Shown: positions 33,544 to 35,498 of the stretch, one piece after another
How the letters are laid out: every line of letters begins with the position of its first letter
Numbering within the stretch: the stretch's first letter is position 1
Source of the DNA: HyVt-560 sp964577195
GTDB taxonomy: Bacteria; Pseudomonadota; Gammaproteobacteria; UWMA-0217
Direction of reading: 5' to 3'
Assembly (NCBI GenBank): GCA_964577195.1
Contig: CAZNYF010000010.1
Span: 1-35,498 of the forward strand
DNA length: 35,498 bases
Position numbers and translations under genes: made by a program
The notes under the pieces: generated by a model
The model's input: the letters and a program-made list of their open reading frames with translations, nothing else
The model's database searches: none
Told to the model about the DNA's origin: nothing

Positions 33544-33677
33544 AAAGGTCAACAAAATGGATGCATAAGATGGTTATTTTTAATTTTCGTTGCTCAGCTG
33601 TTTCGAAATCATTAGCGATCCTTTTGATTTGAATTTGATGTTAGAGTTTCTCTTTGTTTCGGGAAGGGTTTGGATAG

Positions 33678-34883
33678 ATGGCACAGTTTAAAGATGCATT
33701 GTCTTTAATTCAGCGTGGTGCTGATGAGATTCTGGTTGAAGATGAGCTGATTAAAAAACTCAAGTCAGGCAAGAAGCTTCGGGTGAAGGCGGGTTTTGAT
33801 CCGACTGCTCCAGATTTGCATCTTGGACATACCGTGCTGATTAATAAATTGCGACATTTCCAGGAATTGGGACATGAAGTCATTTTTCTGATTGGAGATT
33901 TTACCGGGATGATTGGTGACCCAACAGGAAAAAGTGCTACGCGACCACCACTGACAGAATCCGATGTGGCAGCGAATGCTAAGACCTATGAACATCAGAT
34001 TTTTAAAATACTCGATCGTGATAAAACCACGGTAGCGTTCAATTCACATTGGATGAATGCAATGCCTACTGCTGAGCTGATCAAGCTGGCGTCGCGCCAA
34101 ACGGTCGCGCGAATGCTGGAACGCGATGATTTCAGTAAGCGCTATAAATCCGGTCAATCCATCGCTATTCACGAGTTTCTTTATCCTTTAATACAAGGAT
34201 ATGACTCAGTGGCGCTGGAAGCGGATGTTGAATTGGGTGGTACGGATCAAAAATTTAACCTGTTAATGGGTCGTCAGCTACAGGAATCATTCGGCCAATC
34301 TCCGCAGGTTGTGATTACAGTTCCCTTACTGGAGGGTTTGGACGGTGTTAATAAAATGTCCAAGTCTTTGGGTAACTATATTGGAGTTGATGATCCGCCA
34401 GACGAGATGTTTGGCAAGATTATGTCAATTTCAGATGAGTTAATGTGGCGCTATTTCGAGTTGCTGAGCTTCAGGCCTGATGAAGAAATCGAGCAGTTCA
34501 AGAATGAGGTTGAGGGTGGTAAGAACCCGCGTGATATCAAGTTTGAGCTCGCGATTGAGATTGTGAATCGATTTCATCAGTCATCTGATGGTGTCAGAGC
34601 GAGGGATAGCTTTATCCAGCGGTTTCAAAAAGGAGCGTTACCAGAAGATATTCCAGAGATATCCATTGCCGTTAGTGAAGAAGGCCTGCCAATTGCGAAT
34701 ACGTTGAAGCAAGCAGGATTAGTGCAAAGTACTTCAGATGCATACCGGATGCTTAAGCAAGGCGCAGTGAAAGTCGATGGCGAGCGCGTCCAGGACCGCT
34801 CTATGCGCTTTAAATCGTCAATGGAAGCGGTAGTGCAGGTTGGTAAACGCAGGATTGCTAAAGTGATTATTGTCCAGGAGTAG
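33678..34883 (+). CDS. tyrS: Tyrosyl-tRNA synthetase
   Basis: 401 residues. Class I synthetase motifs: HLGH (48-51, the HIGH motif) and KMSKS (226-230). FDPTAPDLHLGHTVLINKL and IGDFTGMIGDPTGKS are the TyrRS type 2 (TyrZ-like) signatures of Pseudomonas relatives. A C-terminal S4 RNA-binding domain (AYRMLKQGAVKVDGERVQD) is present. It charges tRNA-Tyr. It stands directly before an rRNA operon, as in Pseudomonas; no T-run terminator is seen after it. Confidence 0.95.
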   Translation: MAQFKDALSLIQRGADEILVEDELIKKLKSGKKLRVKAGFDPTAPDLHLGHTVLINKLRHFQELGHEVIFLIGDFTGMIGDPTGKSATRPPLTESDVAANAKTYEHQIFKILDRDKTTVAFNSHWMNAMPTAELIKLASRQTVARMLERDDFSKRYKSGQSIAIHEFLYPLIQGYDSVALEADVELGGTDQKFNLLMGRQLQESFGQSPQVVITVPLLEGLDGVNKMSKSLGNYIGVDDPPDEMFGKIMSISDELMWRYFELLSFRPDEEIEQFKNEVEGGKNPRDIKFELAIEIVNRFHQSSDGVRARDSFIQRFQKGALPEDIPEISIAVSEEGLPIANTLKQAGLVQSTSDAYRMLKQGAVKVDGERVQDRSMRFKSSMEAVVQVGKRRIAKVIIVQE

Positions 34884-34947
34884 TGGTCTAGAGGAGACTC
34901 GTTACGAGGCGAGTTGAAAGGAATTTAATTAAAACTTACAAATAGAG

Positions 34948-34975
34948 TTGACACCTTCAATCGACTCTCTATAAT
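34948..34975 (+). promoter_or_regulatory. rRNA promoter P1
   Basis: Perfect TTGACA (34948-34953) and TATAAT (34970-34975) with a 16-base spacer, followed by a GC-rich discriminator GCGCCC, typical of stringently controlled rRNA promoters. AT-rich sequence (34920-34945) may be an UP element. Confidence 0.9.
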
Positions 34976-35048
34976 GCGCCCTCCTTCAAGCAGGTCAGGG
35001 CAGAAAGTTAGCCCCGATCTCTGATAGAAAATTAGGTTGAATTTATAG

Positions 35049-35076
35049 TTGACATGGTTTGATTTGCCACTATAAT
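35049..35076 (+). promoter_or_regulatory. rRNA promoter P2
   Basis: Perfect TTGACA (35049-35054) and TATAAT (35071-35076), again with a 16-base spacer, 101 bases after P1. The discriminator (TCACCGCCC) is GC-rich. Confidence 0.9.
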
Positions 35077-35152
35077 TCACCGCCCTGCCAGAACACGGCG
35101 AGGGAAATTGATTCAAGCTGTTATCAATAGCAAGAATCAGTTAAGATAGTCG

Positions 35153-35186
35153 GTTCCCGCTAAATGAGTGGGAACGCTCTTTAACA
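35153..35186 (+). promoter_or_regulatory. boxB-boxA antitermination region of the rRNA leader
   Basis: GTTCCCGCT / AGTGGGAAC (35153-35175) forms a nine-pair stem with one G-T pair and a five-base loop (boxB-like). GCTCTTTAACA (35176-35186) follows at once and matches the rRNA boxA that loads NusB/S10. Confidence 0.85.
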
Positions 35187-35331
35187 ATTAGTGAAATAAA
35201 GTAACTTGTGCGGATGCTTGTTTTGATTGATGAAAGTTCAACAATTAAGATAGAGCATTCCAAGCTCAATTTATTGAGATGGATTCATGCTCGATGTTAG
35301 AAAAATTTGTAGGCTTGCCTACAGAACACTT

Positions 35332-35498
35332 TAACTGAAGAGTTTGATCCTGGCTCAGATTGAACGCTGGCGGTATGCTTAACACATGCAAGTCGAACGG
35401 TAACAGCAGAGCTTGCTCTGGCTGACGAGTGGCGGACGGGTGCGTAACGCGTAGGAATCTGCCTAATAGTTGGGGATAGCCCGGAGAAATCCGGATTA
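35332..35498 (+). rRNA. rrs: 16S ribosomal RNA (5' part, cut by window edge)
   Basis: The conserved 5' sequence TGAAGAGTTTGATCCTGGCT begins at 35336 and is followed by the V1 loop and GACGAGTGGCGGACGGGTG, in a gammaproteobacterial pattern (GCGTAGGAATCTGCCTAATA). The exact 5' end is set by similarity to E. coli (about 35332). Only 167 bases are inside the window. Confidence 0.97.

Noticed and set aside
33580..33612. Ten-codon minus-strand ORF with AAAGGA before its ATG, upstream of the M23 gene
   Set aside because: A leader role is possible, but the peptide shows no codon bias or paired RNA structure to support it.

Overview
The window reads as chromosome of a Gammaproteobacterium from the Pseudomonadales/Cellvibrionales/Oceanospirillales side. 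This rests on the start of a 16S rRNA gene at the right edge, a gammaproteobacterial 16S 5' region, and gene orders that recur in Pseudomonas-like genomes: ilvI-ilvH-ilvC-pssA, the fimU-pilV-pilW-pilX-pilY1-pilE minor-pilin cluster, and erpA / anmK / M23 peptidase / tyrS / rRNA operon. Composition looks even throughout and I see no insertion sequence, prophage, tRNA or CRISPR array.

Left part (1-3.4 kb): a truncated DUF302 gene, a secreted Lys/Ser-rich basic protein, a doubtful 39-residue ORF, and a lipoprotein with two CxxCH haem motifs behind a beta-rich, ZU5-like domain. Then (3.6-10.1 kb) comes a type IV pilus tip/priming operon: five minor (pseudo)pilins and the adhesin PilY1, with overlapping or closely spaced genes. 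PilY2 is absent and PilY1 carries a Cys-rich insertion inside its VWA domain.

At 11.1-14.0 kb lies the most interesting system: a copper-linked RiPP cluster of the HvfABC/bufferin (oxazolone/thioamide) type. It has a Sec-exported precursor with four 16-residue repeats carrying EGKCG motifs, a DUF692/MNIO maturase (HvfB), a DUF2063 partner (HvfC) and a DoxX-type membrane protein (HvfX). A strong terminator hairpin sits between precursor and maturase genes, which would keep precursor mRNA in excess. The family is known; this particular precursor and its repeat layout may not be.

From 14 to 20 kb are housekeeping genes: a DEAD-box helicase (DEVD variant), a possible 29-residue membrane peptide, PPK2, ArgA, an FAD amine oxidase and RNase T. 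From 20.2 to 26.1 kb is branched-chain amino acid synthesis: ilvI, ilvH, ilvC, then pssA, then leuA. leuA is preceded by a Leu-rich leader peptide whose ATG lies exactly where transcription should begin, suggesting a leaderless leader ORF. A UDG family 4 gene and rimI follow.

A 1-kb stretch (27.3-28.3 kb) holds only ORF fragments and a minus-strand terminator and looks like decayed sequence. argC, a DUF6776 membrane protein, a bactofilin and erpA come next, facing anmK and an M23 endopeptidase on the other strand. tyrS and an rRNA promoter region (two consensus promoters, boxB/boxA antitermination signals, 16S start) end the window.
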